Shown here in pieces: positions 55,912-64,000 of a stretch of 64,000 nucleotides of DNA; the first letter of the stretch is position 1, and each line of letters begins with the position of its first letter. The stretch is from Lysobacter avium. GTDB lineage: Bacteria > Pseudomonadota > Gammaproteobacteria > Xanthomonadales > Xanthomonadaceae. The translations under genes were made by a program, and so were the position numbers. The stretch spans positions 124,001-188,000 of the forward strand of contig NZ_CP063657.1 in NCBI RefSeq assembly GCF_015209745.1, given 5' to 3'. A model generated the notes under the pieces. It made no database searches and was not told the origin of the DNA. It saw only the letters and a program-made list of their open reading frames with translations.

Positions 55912-56609
55912 GCAGCGCTCCGTTGGCCGGTCGGCACGTGGTTGTCAGCGCGGGGCCCACCTACGAGGACATCGACCCGGTGCGTTTTCTGGGCAATCGC
56001 AGCAGCGGCAAGATGGGCTTTGCGATCGCCGCGGCCGCGGCGGCGCGCGGGGCGCGGGTAAGCCTGATCGCCGGTCCGGTAGCGCTGGCGACTCCCGGCC
56101 CCGGCAGCGGCTCGCTGGCTCGGATCGACGTACGCTCGGCGGCGCAGATGCACGCGGCCGTGATCGGCGCGTTGCCGGCGGATGTCTACATCGGCGCCGC
56201 CGCCGTGGCCGATTACACACCGGCGCGGGTGGCCGCGCAGAAGATCAAGAAAGGAGCCGGCGGGGACGGCTTGACGTTGCAGCTGGTGCGCACCCGCGAC
56301 ATCCTCGGCGAACTGGCGATCCATCCCCGCCGTCCGGGACTGGTGGTCGGCTTCGCCGCCGAGACCGGGGACGTGGAGCGCCACGCGCGCGGCAAACTGG
56401 CCGCCAAGCAGCTCGACCTGATCGCGGCCAACCGCGTGGGCGTGGCGGGGTCCGGATTCGAGAGCGACGACAACGCGCTGGTCATCTATGGCTCGGATCT
56501 GGCGCTGCCGCTGGGGCCGGCATCCAAACACGAACTTGCCAGTCAGTTGCTCGATTTGATCTGCCAGCGACTGCCGGCCGCCGCGCGCGCGACCGACAGC
56601 GCCCGCTGA
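55908..56609 (+). CDS. coaB: Phosphopantothenate-cysteine ligase (CoaB half of a split coaBC)
   Basis: The 233-residue ligase uses CTP to join 4'-phosphopantothenate and cysteine. [40 protein letters not shown] and the lysine-rich KIKK stretch are the conserved binding parts. ATG 55908 overlaps the coaC stop (ATGA), exactly at the linker between the two domains of ordinary CoaBC. Translational coupling would give near-equal amounts, so the two halves probably form the normal complex. Confidence 0.92.
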   Translation: MSSAPLAGRHVVVSAGPTYEDIDPVRFLGNRSSGKMGFAIAAAAAARGARVSLIAGPVALATPGPGSGSLARIDVRSAAQMHAAVIGALPADVYIGAAAVADYTPARVAAQKIKKGAGGDGLTLQLVRTRDILGELAIHPRRPGLVVGFAAETGDVERHARGKLAAKQLDLIAANRVGVAGSGFESDDNALVIYGSDLALPLGPASKHELASQLLDLICQRLPAAARATDSAR

Positions 56610-56655
56610 AAATTATCCTGAGCGACGCACCCGGCACGCTTTCAACGAGGGACTT

Positions 56656-57114
56656 ATGCCACACATGCTTGAAATGAAAGTGCTCGATCCGCGCCTGGGC
56701 ACGCAATGGCCGCTGCCCGCCTACGCGACTACGGCCAGCGCCGGCATGGACCTGCGGGCCGCGATTGACGAGCCGCTGCAGCTGGCGTCGGGCGCCTCGG
56801 CGCTGGTTCCGTCGGGCGTGGCCATCCATATCGGCGATCCCGGATTGTGCGCGGTGATCCTTCCGCGGTCGGGGCTGGGGCACAAGCACGGCATCGTGCT
56901 GGGCAACGGCACCGGGCTGATCGATGCCGACTACCAGGGCCCGCTGATGATCAGCGTCTGGAACCGCAGCGCCGAGCCTTTTACGATGCAACCGGGGGAT
57001 CGCATCGCCCAGCTGGTTCTGCTGCCGATCGCAAGGGCGCAGCTGCGGGTGGTGGATGCATTTGAAACCAGTGAACGCGGCGCCGGCGGCTTTGGCCATA
57101 CCGGCGTGCGCTGA
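56656..57114 (+). CDS. dut: Deoxyuridine 5'-triphosphate nucleotidohydrolase
   Basis: A 152-residue trimeric dUTPase that hydrolyses dUTP to dUMP and pyrophosphate. All five motifs are present: [42 protein letters not shown], and the C-terminal [11 protein letters not shown]. It follows coaB by 46 bases, as in Pseudomonas and other xanthomonads. Confidence 0.96.
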   Translation: MPHMLEMKVLDPRLGTQWPLPAYATTASAGMDLRAAIDEPLQLASGASALVPSGVAIHIGDPGLCAVILPRSGLGHKHGIVLGNGTGLIDADYQGPLMISVWNRSAEPFTMQPGDRIAQLVLLPIARAQLRVVDAFETSERGAGGFGHTGVR

Positions 57115-57150
57115 GCGCGCTGTCTGCAATCAACAGGGGAATACAACGCC

Positions 57151-59481
57151 ATGCCCAATACCAAGACCAAGCGCACTTTCGTGGCGCTGGAGCCGCTCAA
57201 GCCGCTGCTGCCCGCGCTTGTGGTGGCCTGCGCGCTGCTGGCGCTGTGGTTTGCGTGGAGCGGCTGGCAGCAGCAGCGCGACGGCGGCCGGCGGGCGACG
57301 GTGGAGCAGTCACGCGACCAGGCCGTCCAGGCCATCGCCACTGCGCTGGCGTCGGAGCACAAGCGGTTTGCCGACAAACTCGCGGATCCCGCTTTTAATT
57401 CGGCAGTCGTCAGTGGCGAGAACGCGCGCGCAGCCGAGCTGCTGGCGGCGGGCTGGCCGGGCGCCAGCAAGCCGGCGGTGCTGTCGCCGCAACTGGACGA
57501 GGACTACGCCGCGCTGCCCGACGGCAGCTACGGTCGGCTCGCGGCCCTGGAAGCGGCGCTGGTGGAAGGCAAGCCGGTGTCGTGGGTCGTGCGCGACGGG
57601 GACTCCTCGCGCCTGGCGCTGGCCGCGCCGGTGGGCGATGAGGAGCGGGCTCGTGCGGTAGCACTGGTGTTGCTGCCCTTGCAGCGGATCACGGGCCCGG
57701 TGGACGCCGTCGCCCTCCCCGGCGATGGGTACCTTGCCTTGCGCCAGGGTCGCCAAAGCCTGGTCGAGCGGGGCGACGCCAGCCTGGCCGGCGGCGCCGA
57801 GGCACTTGCCGCCGCCGTCCCCGGGAGCAACCTGCGGGTCGCGGCGGGAATCCCTTACCCGGCGTTTGCGCCGTTCGGCCTGGGCGCGCTCGCCTGCTTC
57901 ATCGCCGCAGGTGTATTCGCGTTGCTGGCGCTGCTGGCGTGGCGCGGGCCCCGCCTGTTGGCGCGCCGGCGCAGCAGCGCGCTGGATGAAAGCGATGAAG
58001 GTTCCAGCCAGACGCTGGGAGAATCGATGAGCGACGATTCATTGGCGGCTCCGGCAACCGAGTCCGTACCGCTCGCCGCTGCGGCGGCGGCCGTCGCCCC
58101 GGTGATCCTGGACCGCGAAATCTTCCGCGCCTATGACATCCGCGGCATCGTCGGCAAGAGTCTCGATGTCGGCGTCGCCGAACGCATCGGCCACGCGATC
58201 GGCTCGGTGATGCACGAGGCCGGGCAGCGGGAGATCGTGGTCGGCCGCGATGGCCGCCTGTCCGGGCCGGACATGCTCGAAGGCCTCATCACGGGCCTGC
58301 GCAAGGCCGGTCGCGACGTCATCGATATCGGCCTGGCGCCGACGCCGCTGGTGTACTTCGGCGCGTACCACCTGAAGGCCGGTTCCTGCGTATCGGTCAC
58401 CGGCAGCCACAATCCGCCGGACTACAACGGCTTCAAGATCGTGATCGACGGCGAGACGCTCTCAGGCGATGCGATCACTGGGCTGTACGCGCGGATCGCC
58501 GAAGGGCGGCTGCACGTCGCCGACAGCGAAGGCGCGCTGGAGCAGCGCGATATCAACGATGACTACGTCCAGCGGGTAGCGACAGATATCCAGATCGACC
58601 GGCCGCTGAAGGTGGTCGTGGACGCGGGCAACGGCGTGGCCGGCGAACTCGGGCCGGCGGTTCTGCGGGCGATCGGCGCGGAGGTGGTGCCGCTGTATTG
58701 CGAGATCGACGGCAATTTCCCCAACCACCACCCCGACCCCAGCGAGCCGCACAACCTCGCCGACCTGATCCAGATGGTCGACCGCCTGGACGCGGACCTG
58801 GGCATCGCCTTTGACGGCGACGGCGACCGCCTCGGCGTGGTCACCCGCGACGGCCACAACATCTTCCCCGACCGCCTGTTGATGCTGTTTGCCGCCGACG
58901 TGCTGGAGCGCAACCCCGGCGCGCAGATCATCTTCGACGTGAAGTGCACCGGCCGCCTGCCGGGCTACATCCTGCGCCACGGCGGCAGCCCGCTGATGTG
59001 GAAAACCGGGCACTCGCTGGTCAAGGCCAAGATGCGCGAGACCGGTGCGGAGCTGGCCGGTGAGATGAGCGGCCACTTCTTCTTCAAGGAGCGCTGGTAC
59101 GGCTTCGACGACGGCATCTACTCCGCGGCGCGCCTGCTGGAAATCCTCGCCGCGCAGCCGGGGCGCCCCAGCGATGTGCTCGACGCGCTCCCCGACGGTG
59201 TGTCCACGCCGGAGATCAAGGTCGATGCACCGGCGGGAGACCCGCACGCGTTCGTGGAGCGCTTCGTGGGCGAGGCGGACTTCGACGGCGCGCGCCTGTC
59301 GACCATCGATGGCCTGCGCGTGGATTGGCCGGACGGCTGGGGCCTGGTGCGCGCGTCCAACACCACGCCGGTGCTGGTGATGCGCTTTGATGCCGACAGC
59401 AACGAGGCCATGGCGCGCATCACCGGCACGTTCCGCGAGCAGCTGCTGGCGCTGGATCCGGACCTGCAGTTGCCGTTCTGA
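57151..59481 (+). CDS. algC: Membrane-anchored phosphomannomutase/phosphoglucomutase (AlgC/XanA-like)
   Basis: A 776-residue fusion. Residues about 14-36 and 243-266 are transmembrane helices around a periplasmic domain of about 200 residues of unknown function. The cytoplasmic alpha-D-phosphohexomutase (about 315-776) has phosphoserine Ser419 in TGSHNPP, the metal loop with Asp555, Asp557 and Asp559 (FDGDGDRLG), the sugar loop GEMSGHFFF, and RASNTTP for phosphate. It interconverts hexose 1- and 6-phosphates for lipopolysaccharide and exopolysaccharide. Some pseudomonad AlgC proteins carry a similar N-terminal extension. Confidence 0.92.
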   Translation: MPNTKTKRTFVALEPLKPLLPALVVACALLALWFAWSGWQQQRDGGRRATVEQSRDQAVQAIATALASEHKRFADKLADPAFNSAVVSGENARAAELLAAGWPGASKPAVLSPQLDEDYAALPDGSYGRLAALEAALVEGKPVSWVVRDGDSSRLALAAPVGDEERARAVALVLLPLQRITGPVDAVALPGDGYLALRQGRQSLVERGDASLAGGAEALAAAVPGSNLRVAAGIPYPAFAPFGLGALACFIAAGVFALLALLAWRGPRLLARRRSSALDESDEGSSQTLGESMSDDSLAAPATESVPLAAAAAAVAPVILDREIFRAYDIRGIVGKSLDVGVAERIGHAIGSVMHEAGQREIVVGRDGRLSGPDMLEGLITGLRKAGRDVIDIGLAPTPLVYFGAYHLKAGSCVSVTGSHNPPDYNGFKIVIDGETLSGDAITGLYARIAEGRLHVADSEGALEQRDINDDYVQRVATDIQIDRPLKVVVDAGNGVAGELGPAVLRAIGAEVVPLYCEIDGNFPNHHPDPSEPHNLADLIQMVDRLDADLGIAFDGDGDRLGVVTRDGHNIFPDRLLMLFAADVLERNPGAQIIFDVKCTGRLPGYILRHGGSPLMWKTGHSLVKAKMRETGAELAGEMSGHFFFKERWYGFDDGIYSAARLLEILAAQPGRPSDVLDALPDGVSTPEIKVDAPAGDPHAFVERFVGEADFDGARLSTIDGLRVDWPDGWGLVRASNTTPVLVMRFDADSNEAMARITGTFREQLLALDPDLQLPF

Positions 59482-59569
59482 GGACCCCTGGCCGGACTGA
59501 AGGTCGGCCGCGGTCCACCGGGGCGAGCTCTACCGGGGCGAGCGGGCCCGCGTTTACAGGCCGCAGGCT

Positions 59570-60241
59570 TCAGCTGCGCCCGGATGCGCCGCTGGCCGCC
59601 TTCAGCTCGCGGTAGCGCTCCAACGCCGACGCCAGTTCCTGGTCGATCGTGTCGCGGGCCTGGACCTGGCGTTCCAGCAGCTCCTGATGGCGGCGCAGCG
59701 ACTCGTGCTGGACGCTGATGCGCTCTGCGAGCGTCTTGGCCACCGGCTTGGCTTCCAGTTCCGCCTCACTCGCGCGCTGCAGCAGGCTGAGAAGGCTGCG
59801 CCGCGCACCCTTGATGCCCAGTTGCGAGGTCTCGATGCTGGAGTCGATCAGCTCGATCCGGTTGGCGAAGTTGCGCTCCAGGTCGGCTTCGCTGGCGAAG
59901 GACACCACCATCGCACGCTCACGCCGCGCCCGCTCGGCCTCCGACCATTGCGCGCGCTCGTGCCGCTTGGCCTCGATCTCCGCCAGCGCACGTTCCTCGT
60001 CGGTCTTGGCGCGTTCGATGCGGGCCGTTGCGACGCCCGTCGGGCTGAACTCGGTGCGCGCGTTGTCCACCGCGTTCGCGGGGAGGGCATCACTGCACAC
60101 CCGCTCGCCGTGATCGTCCCAGCAATAGATCTTCTTCCCGCCCTGGACATTCTTCTGCGCCGACGCCGGGGACACGACCATCGCCAGCGCCACCGACAGC
60201 AGCGCGCAGGAGAGCAGGGAAGTACGGGACAGAGCTTGCAT
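59570..60241 (-). CDS. Exported DUF4124-like protein with long coiled coil
   Basis: A 223-residue protein. The signal peptide ends SPASAQ. A short DUF4124-like domain, KKIYCWDDHGERVCSDALP, has two cysteines. About 150 residues of charged helix follow, predicted as coiled coil (RARRERAMVVSFASEADLERNF; LAERISVQHESLRRHQELLERQ). It is probably a periplasmic structural or scaffold protein of unknown role. pyrE lies upstream on the same strand. Confidence 0.75.
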   Translation of the reverse strand: MQALSRTSLLSCALLSVALAMVVSPASAQKNVQGGKKIYCWDDHGERVCSDALPANAVDNARTEFSPTGVATARIERAKTDEERALAEIEAKRHERAQWSEAERARRERAMVVSFASEADLERNFANRIELIDSSIETSQLGIKGARRSLLSLLQRASEAELEAKPVAKTLAERISVQHESLRRHQELLERQVQARDTIDQELASALERYRELKAASGASGRS

Positions 60242-60320
60242 GGCTTTTACCTTGGACGATCAGCAGACACAGACGCAAGACTCGGGCCAAGCGCACGACG
60301 GCCGCTCAGCGACATCGCGA

Positions 60321-60989
60321 TCAGCGGCTTCCATACGCCTCGCGGTAGGCGAGGAGTCGCTCGTGCTGCCCGGCCAGCACGGTCGATTCCGCGGCCATTG
60401 CCAGCAGATCGTCCAGGCTGGCGACCGCCACCACCGGAAGCGCGTGCTCGGTTGCGACAGTTTGTGCCGCCGAGCGTCGGCTGACGGAAGGGTCGACGGC
60501 TTCCTGACGATCCAGCGCGATGACGATCCCGCTCACGATCCCACCGGCGTCGCCGATGATCTGCAGGGCCTCCCGGATCGCCGTGCCGGCAGTGATCACG
60601 TCGTCGACGATCAGCACGCGGCGGCCTTCCAGCGACGCGCCGATCAGGCTGCCGCCTTCGCCATGGGCTTTGGCTTCCTTGCGATTGAAGGTCACCGGCA
60701 GGTCGTAGCCGCGGCGGGAATACTCGCAGGCCAGCGCGGTGGCGAGCGGTATGCCCTTGTAGGCCGGCCCGAACAGGCCGTCGAACTCCCGCAGCGATCC
60801 GTCGGCGCGCGCCGAATCGATGGCGTCGGCGTAGCAGGTCGACAGTCCGGCGAGGGCCGTGCCGGAATCGAAGCGGCCGGCGTTGAAGAAATACGGACTG
60901 GTACGACCGGATTTCAGGGTGAATTCGCCAAAGCGCAGCGCATCGGCGCGCAGCGCCAGGTCCAGGAATCGTCCGCGGTGGTCCTGCAT
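60321..60989 (-). CDS. pyrE: Orotate phosphoribosyltransferase
   Basis: A 222-residue enzyme of pyrimidine synthesis, making OMP from orotate and PRPP. LKSGRTSPYFFNAGRF and FGPAYKGIPLATALA bind orotate. VLIVDDVITAGTAIREAL is the PRPP-binding motif. The flexible loop FNRKEAKAHGEGG is intact. Divergent from the exonuclease gene, with 139 bases between them. Confidence 0.96.
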   Translation of the reverse strand: MQDHRGRFLDLALRADALRFGEFTLKSGRTSPYFFNAGRFDSGTALAGLSTCYADAIDSARADGSLREFDGLFGPAYKGIPLATALACEYSRRGYDLPVTFNRKEAKAHGEGGSLIGASLEGRRVLIVDDVITAGTAIREALQIIGDAGGIVSGIVIALDRQEAVDPSVSRRSAAQTVATEHALPVVAVASLDDLLAMAAESTVLAGQHERLLAYREAYGSR

Positions 60990-61128
60990 GTGGCATCCAG
61001 TGGATCAACAGCCGTCGATGATAACCAGCCACGCTGCCAGCGTTGGGCGTCCTCCCGGCCGACTGCGGGGCTGCGCTATCCTTCCGCGTCGGGTCCAGCG
61101 CCCGCATTGCCCCCACTTCCGGTACTCC

Positions 61129-61941
61129 ATGCGCATCATCAGCTTCAATGCCAACGGCATCCGTTCGGCCGCCCGCAAAGGATTCTTCGACTGGTTCCGC
61201 GAACAGGATGCCGACGTGCTTTGCATGCAGGAGACCAAGGCCCAGGAGCATCAGCTGAGCGGTCCCGACGGACTGGACCCGGCCTTCCTGCCGGCCGGCT
61301 ATCACGCGTATTTCCGCGACGCGACCACGAAGAAAGGTTACAGCGGTGTGGCGATCTACAGCCGGAGCGAGCCCGACGAGGTACGCACCGCGCTGGGCTG
61401 GGACGCCTTCGACGAGGAGGGCCGCTACATCGAGGCGCGCTTTGGCAACCTCAGCGTGGTCTCGTTCTACATCCCGTCGGGCTCTTCCGGGGACTTGCGC
61501 CAGGGCTTCAAGTTCGAGGTGATGGACTGGCTCAAGCCCGTCCTCGATCAATGGCTTGCCAGCGGCCGTGACTACGTGTTGTGTGGCGACTGGAACATCG
61601 TGCGCACGGCAATGGACATCTGCAACTGGAAGTCGAACCAGAAGAACTCCGGTTGCACGCCGCCCGAGCGCGAGTGGCTCAACACGCTGTGTGGCGAGCC
61701 GGCAGCCGCCGCCGAGGCGTGGAAGGACGCGTACCGGCACCTGCATCCCGACGGCCAGGACTACACCTGGTGGAGCAATCGCGGCGCGGCCTTCGCCAAG
61801 AACGTAGGCTGGCGGATCGACTACCAGCTGGTGACTCCGCGTCTCGCGTCGCGGCTGCGCCGCTGCGCGATCGCGCGTGAGCCGCGCTTCTCCGACCATG
61901 CCCCGTTTACCGTGGACTTCGACATGGGCGAGCGCGGGTGA
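61129..61941 (+). CDS. xthA: Exonuclease III family AP endonuclease (XthA/Crc-related)
   Basis: A 270-residue endonuclease/exonuclease/phosphatase-fold protein. The catalytic residues of exonuclease III are kept: Asn in SFNANGIRSA, Glu in CMQETKAQ, Asp and Asn in CGDWNIV, and FSDHAPF at the end. This favours a real nuclease over the RNA-regulator relative Crc, which sits beside pyrE in Pseudomonas. ATG 61129 gives MRIISFNANG. The GTG of ampG overlaps its stop. Confidence 0.9.
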   Translation: MRIISFNANGIRSAARKGFFDWFREQDADVLCMQETKAQEHQLSGPDGLDPAFLPAGYHAYFRDATTKKGYSGVAIYSRSEPDEVRTALGWDAFDEEGRYIEARFGNLSVVSFYIPSGSSGDLRQGFKFEVMDWLKPVLDQWLASGRDYVLCGDWNIVRTAMDICNWKSNQKNSGCTPPEREWLNTLCGEPAAAAEAWKDAYRHLHPDGQDYTWWSNRGAAFAKNVGWRIDYQLVTPRLASRLRRCAIAREPRFSDHAPFTVDFDMGERG

Positions 61942-63248
61942 GTTCGCCGGCCAAGGCGCGCAAGCCGTCGGCGTGGAAGGCGTTTGCCGAGCCGTCGGCG
62001 TGGACGATGTTCTTCTTCGGCTTCGCCTCCGGGCTGCCGTTCCTGCTGGTGGCCGGGACGCTGGCGTACTGGTTGCGCGAGGACGGCCTGGAGCTCAAGG
62101 ACATCACCATGATCGCCAGCGCGGGCATGGCGTACTCCTTCAAGTTCCTTTGGGCGCCGCTGGTGGATCGCTGGCGCCTGCCGCTGTTCGGCCGGCTCGG
62201 CCAGCGCCGCGGCTGGCTGCTGCTGGCCCAGCTGGTGGTCATGGGCGGGCTGTTCGCGATGGCGGGGGTGGGTACCGCCACGCTGCCGTTGTTCATCGCC
62301 CTGACCCTGAGCGTTGCGGTGGCCGGAGCGACGCTGGACATCGCCGTGGACGCGTACCGGATCGAGATCGCCCCGGTCGAGTCGCAGGGCGCGCTGGTGG
62401 CCACCTATTCGCTGGGCTACCGCATGGCCCTGATCGTGACCGGCGCGCTGGCGCTGGTGCTGGCCGACCACGCGGTGTGGCCCAACGTCTACCGGGTGAT
62501 GGCCTGCGTGATGCTGATCCCGATCATCGCCAACCTTATGGCTCGCGAACCCGACGTCATCCGTATCCGTGCGCAGAACTGGGCGGCGGCGATGCGCGAG
62601 GGCGTGGTCGAGCCGTTTGCCGACTTCTTCCGCCGCTTTGGCGGCCGCGTGGGCCTGGGCGTGCTGGCCTTCATCCTGCTGTTCAAGATCTCCGACCAGG
62701 CGCTGGTCGGCGGGATCATCGGGCCGTTTTACCTCGACCAGGGCTTCACCAAGACGCAGATCGCCGCGGTATCGAAGATCTACGGCATCTGGGTCGGCAT
62801 CGGCGGCGCGTTCGTCGGCGGCCTGGCCGTGGCGCGCTGGGGCGTCAACTGGACGTTGCTGACGGCGATCGTGCTGGGCGCGGTCAGCAACCTGCTGTAC
62901 CTGCTGCTGATCGGCGCCAACGGCGATGTCGGCATGCTGACCCTGGTGATCTCCGGAGAGAACCTGGCGCAGGGCTTCCTTGGCACCGCCGCGGTCGCCT
63001 ACCTGTCGGCGCTGGTTAACCAGCGCTACACCGCCACCCAGTACGCCCTGTTCTCCTCGATGATCACCCTGCCGGGCAAGGTGCTGGGGTTCTATTCGGG
63101 GCGTATCGTGGAGGCGGTAGGATACGCGCCATACTTCGTGCTGACCGCAGTGTTGGTCGTACCTGCGGTGATGCTGTTTTTGTGGCTGCGACCGAAGGTG
63201 CGGCTGGGTGAGGACGGGGGCGCATCGCAGGTGGAGAAAGGACGATGA
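61938..63248 (+). CDS. ampG: AmpG-type muropeptide permease (MFS)
   Basis: A 436-residue major facilitator protein with about 12 helices that imports anhydromuropeptides for cell-wall recycling. AWTMFFFGFASGLPFLLVAGTLAYWLREDGL, FLWAPLVDRW, and DIAVDAYRIEI are typical of AmpG. The GTG start (61938) overlaps the exonuclease stop. The neighbouring anmK gene supports the recycling assignment. Confidence 0.9.
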   Translation: MSSPAKARKPSAWKAFAEPSAWTMFFFGFASGLPFLLVAGTLAYWLREDGLELKDITMIASAGMAYSFKFLWAPLVDRWRLPLFGRLGQRRGWLLLAQLVVMGGLFAMAGVGTATLPLFIALTLSVAVAGATLDIAVDAYRIEIAPVESQGALVATYSLGYRMALIVTGALALVLADHAVWPNVYRVMACVMLIPIIANLMAREPDVIRIRAQNWAAAMREGVVEPFADFFRRFGGRVGLGVLAFILLFKISDQALVGGIIGPFYLDQGFTKTQIAAVSKIYGIWVGIGGAFVGGLAVARWGVNWTLLTAIVLGAVSNLLYLLLIGANGDVGMLTLVISGENLAQGFLGTAAVAYLSALVNQRYTATQYALFSSMITLPGKVLGFYSGRIVEAVGYAPYFVLTAVLVVPAVMLFLWLRPKVRLGEDGGASQVEKGR

Positions 63249-63505
63249 GCGAGACGCTACTTCTGGATATCGATCCGGTGCTGCTGGAGCGCGTGCGACG
63301 GTTCGCGGCGAGCATGGGCTGGACCCAGTCCGTGGCGATCACCCATCTGATCGAACACGGCCTTTTTGCCTGCGAGGCTGACGTGGCAGTGGCACTCGAT
63401 GACACCGACGCCCATATCCTCCAGGCCGCCATCGAGGCCCTGGAAAAGGTCGAAGACGATCCGGGTTTCTCGCTGATCGGCCGTATCGGCAACCCCGCGG
63501 ACTGA
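63245..63505 (+). CDS. Small acidic protein with possible ribbon-helix-helix N-terminus
   Basis: An 86-residue protein. LLLDIDPVLLERVRRFAASMGWTQSVAITHLIEHGL has the strand-helix-helix spacing of RHH proteins, but the rest is acidic and not clearly DNA-binding. ATG 63245 overlaps the ampG stop (ATGA), so it is translated with ampG. Function unknown. Confidence 0.65.
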   Translation: MSETLLLDIDPVLLERVRRFAASMGWTQSVAITHLIEHGLFACEADVAVALDDTDAHILQAAIEALEKVEDDPGFSLIGRIGNPAD

Positions 63506-63538
63506 GCCCGTGGGCGCGGGGATCCCTGTCCGGGACTT

Positions 63539-64000
63539 CTACGCCGGGTAGATCACGCCAAGCGTGCGCGGGCCGCGCGCCCCGGTCACCGCCGGCAGGT
63601 TGCCCGCCCGTCCGGCCAGGGTCTGGCGTGCCAGCCACGCAAATCCCATCGCCTCGACATGGTCCGGATCCAGTCCGTGGACGGCCGTGGATTCCACGCT
63701 CACCCCAGGCAGTCTCGCCGCAAGGCGCCGCAGCAGGGCCGGGTTGTGCACGCCGCCACCGCAAGCCAGCACCCGCATCGTGTCCGGCTGCAGCGCCAGC
63801 AGCGCGTCGGCAACCGTGGCGGCAGTCAACTCCAGCAGCGTCGCCTGTACATCCTCCGGACGCTCATCGCCGCGCAAGTGATGTTGCAGCCACTGCAGCT
63901 GGAATTGCTCGCGCCCGGTGCTCTTTGGCGGTGGGTGAGAGAACCACGGCTCACCCAGCAGGCGTACCAACAGCGACTCGTCGACCGCGCCCCGACCGGC
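63539..64000 (-). CDS. anmK: Anhydro-N-acetylmuramic acid kinase, C-terminal part (5' end outside window)
   Basis: The frame is open to the window edge, so only about 153 residues of the C-terminal half are seen. [40 protein letters not shown] and [30 protein letters not shown] match AnmK. The enzyme opens and phosphorylates 1,6-anhydro-MurNAc to MurNAc-6-phosphate in peptidoglycan recycling, in line with the nearby ampG. Confidence 0.92.
   Translation of the reverse strand, partial: AGRGAVDESLLVRLLGEPWFSHPPPKSTGREQFQLQWLQHHLRGDERPEDVQATLLELTAATVADALLALQPDTMRVLACGGGVHNPALLRRLAARLPGVSVESTAVHGLDPDHVEAMGFAWLARQTLAGRAGNLPAVTGARGPRTLGVIYPA

Noticed and set aside
55895-55915. Frameshift error splitting coaBC
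   Set aside because: The junction is a clean ATGA with the break exactly in the linker and both halves intact, so gene fission is the better reading, though raw reads were not available.
61129-61941. Assignment as the regulator Crc
   Set aside because: The catalytic residues of exonuclease III are kept, while Crc is known as an RNA-related regulator without nuclease function; the pyrE neighbourhood alone is not enough.

Overview
The window is chromosomal DNA from a high-GC gammaproteobacterium of the Xanthomonadaceae, most like Lysobacter, Luteimonas or a close relative. The evidence is a xanthomonadin-type aryl polyene cluster with a flavin-dependent halogenase, the gene order radC-coaC/coaB-dut-algC, and integron attC sites of the Xanthomonas kind. 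The genus assignment is inference. I found no rRNA, tRNA or CRISPR.

Layout. 1-11416: aryl polyene pigment genes in two converging operons. The plus operon carries a membrane protein, two dehydratases, an acyltransferase, a LolA-like carrier, an MMPL exporter and a FabG reductase; a lipoprotein gene follows at its end. The minus operon carries a ketosynthase, a chain-length factor, a GT2 glycosyltransferase and a halogenase. 11663-14116: cardiolipin synthase and two small conserved genes. 14443-20973: a lower-GC integron cassette array with about ten attC sites, all reading on the minus strand, and no integrase gene in the window. One attC is split by an IS110-family element. 21285-30169: dipeptidyl peptidase IV, a SulP transporter, a tandem Usp protein, a phytochrome without an output domain, and UvrD. 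30172-37149: a large hybrid histidine kinase with a GGDEF response regulator, AlkB, an acetyltransferase and a DUF2782 lipoprotein. 37307-41456: polA, a probable small RNA, and hemF. 41497-54390: a type VI secretion cluster of two divergent operons (tssJKL; TPR lipoprotein-tssBC-hcp-tssEFGH). 54407-64000: radC, coenzyme A and nucleotide genes, a membrane-anchored phosphomannomutase, pyrE, exonuclease III, ampG and the end of anmK.

Most notable result. The 5' non-coding part of the IS110 element can be read as a bridge (seek) RNA. Its target loop holds TAACACCT and TAATTCAG. These are the same-strand left half and the reverse-complement right half of the attC sequence into which the element is inserted, with a CT core. 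Its second loop holds ACAGTTGCT and ATAAG, which match the element's own right and left ends. This would explain, base by base, why the element sits in an integron attC.

Other points of interest are three related cassettes without a convincing gene, a cassette gene for a HEPN-like protein broken by a stop codon, a probable ErsA/Spot 42-like RNA after polA, a split coaBC, and a T6SS locus lacking tssM, tssA and vgrG. All functions are assigned by reading motifs and context; no database search was run.
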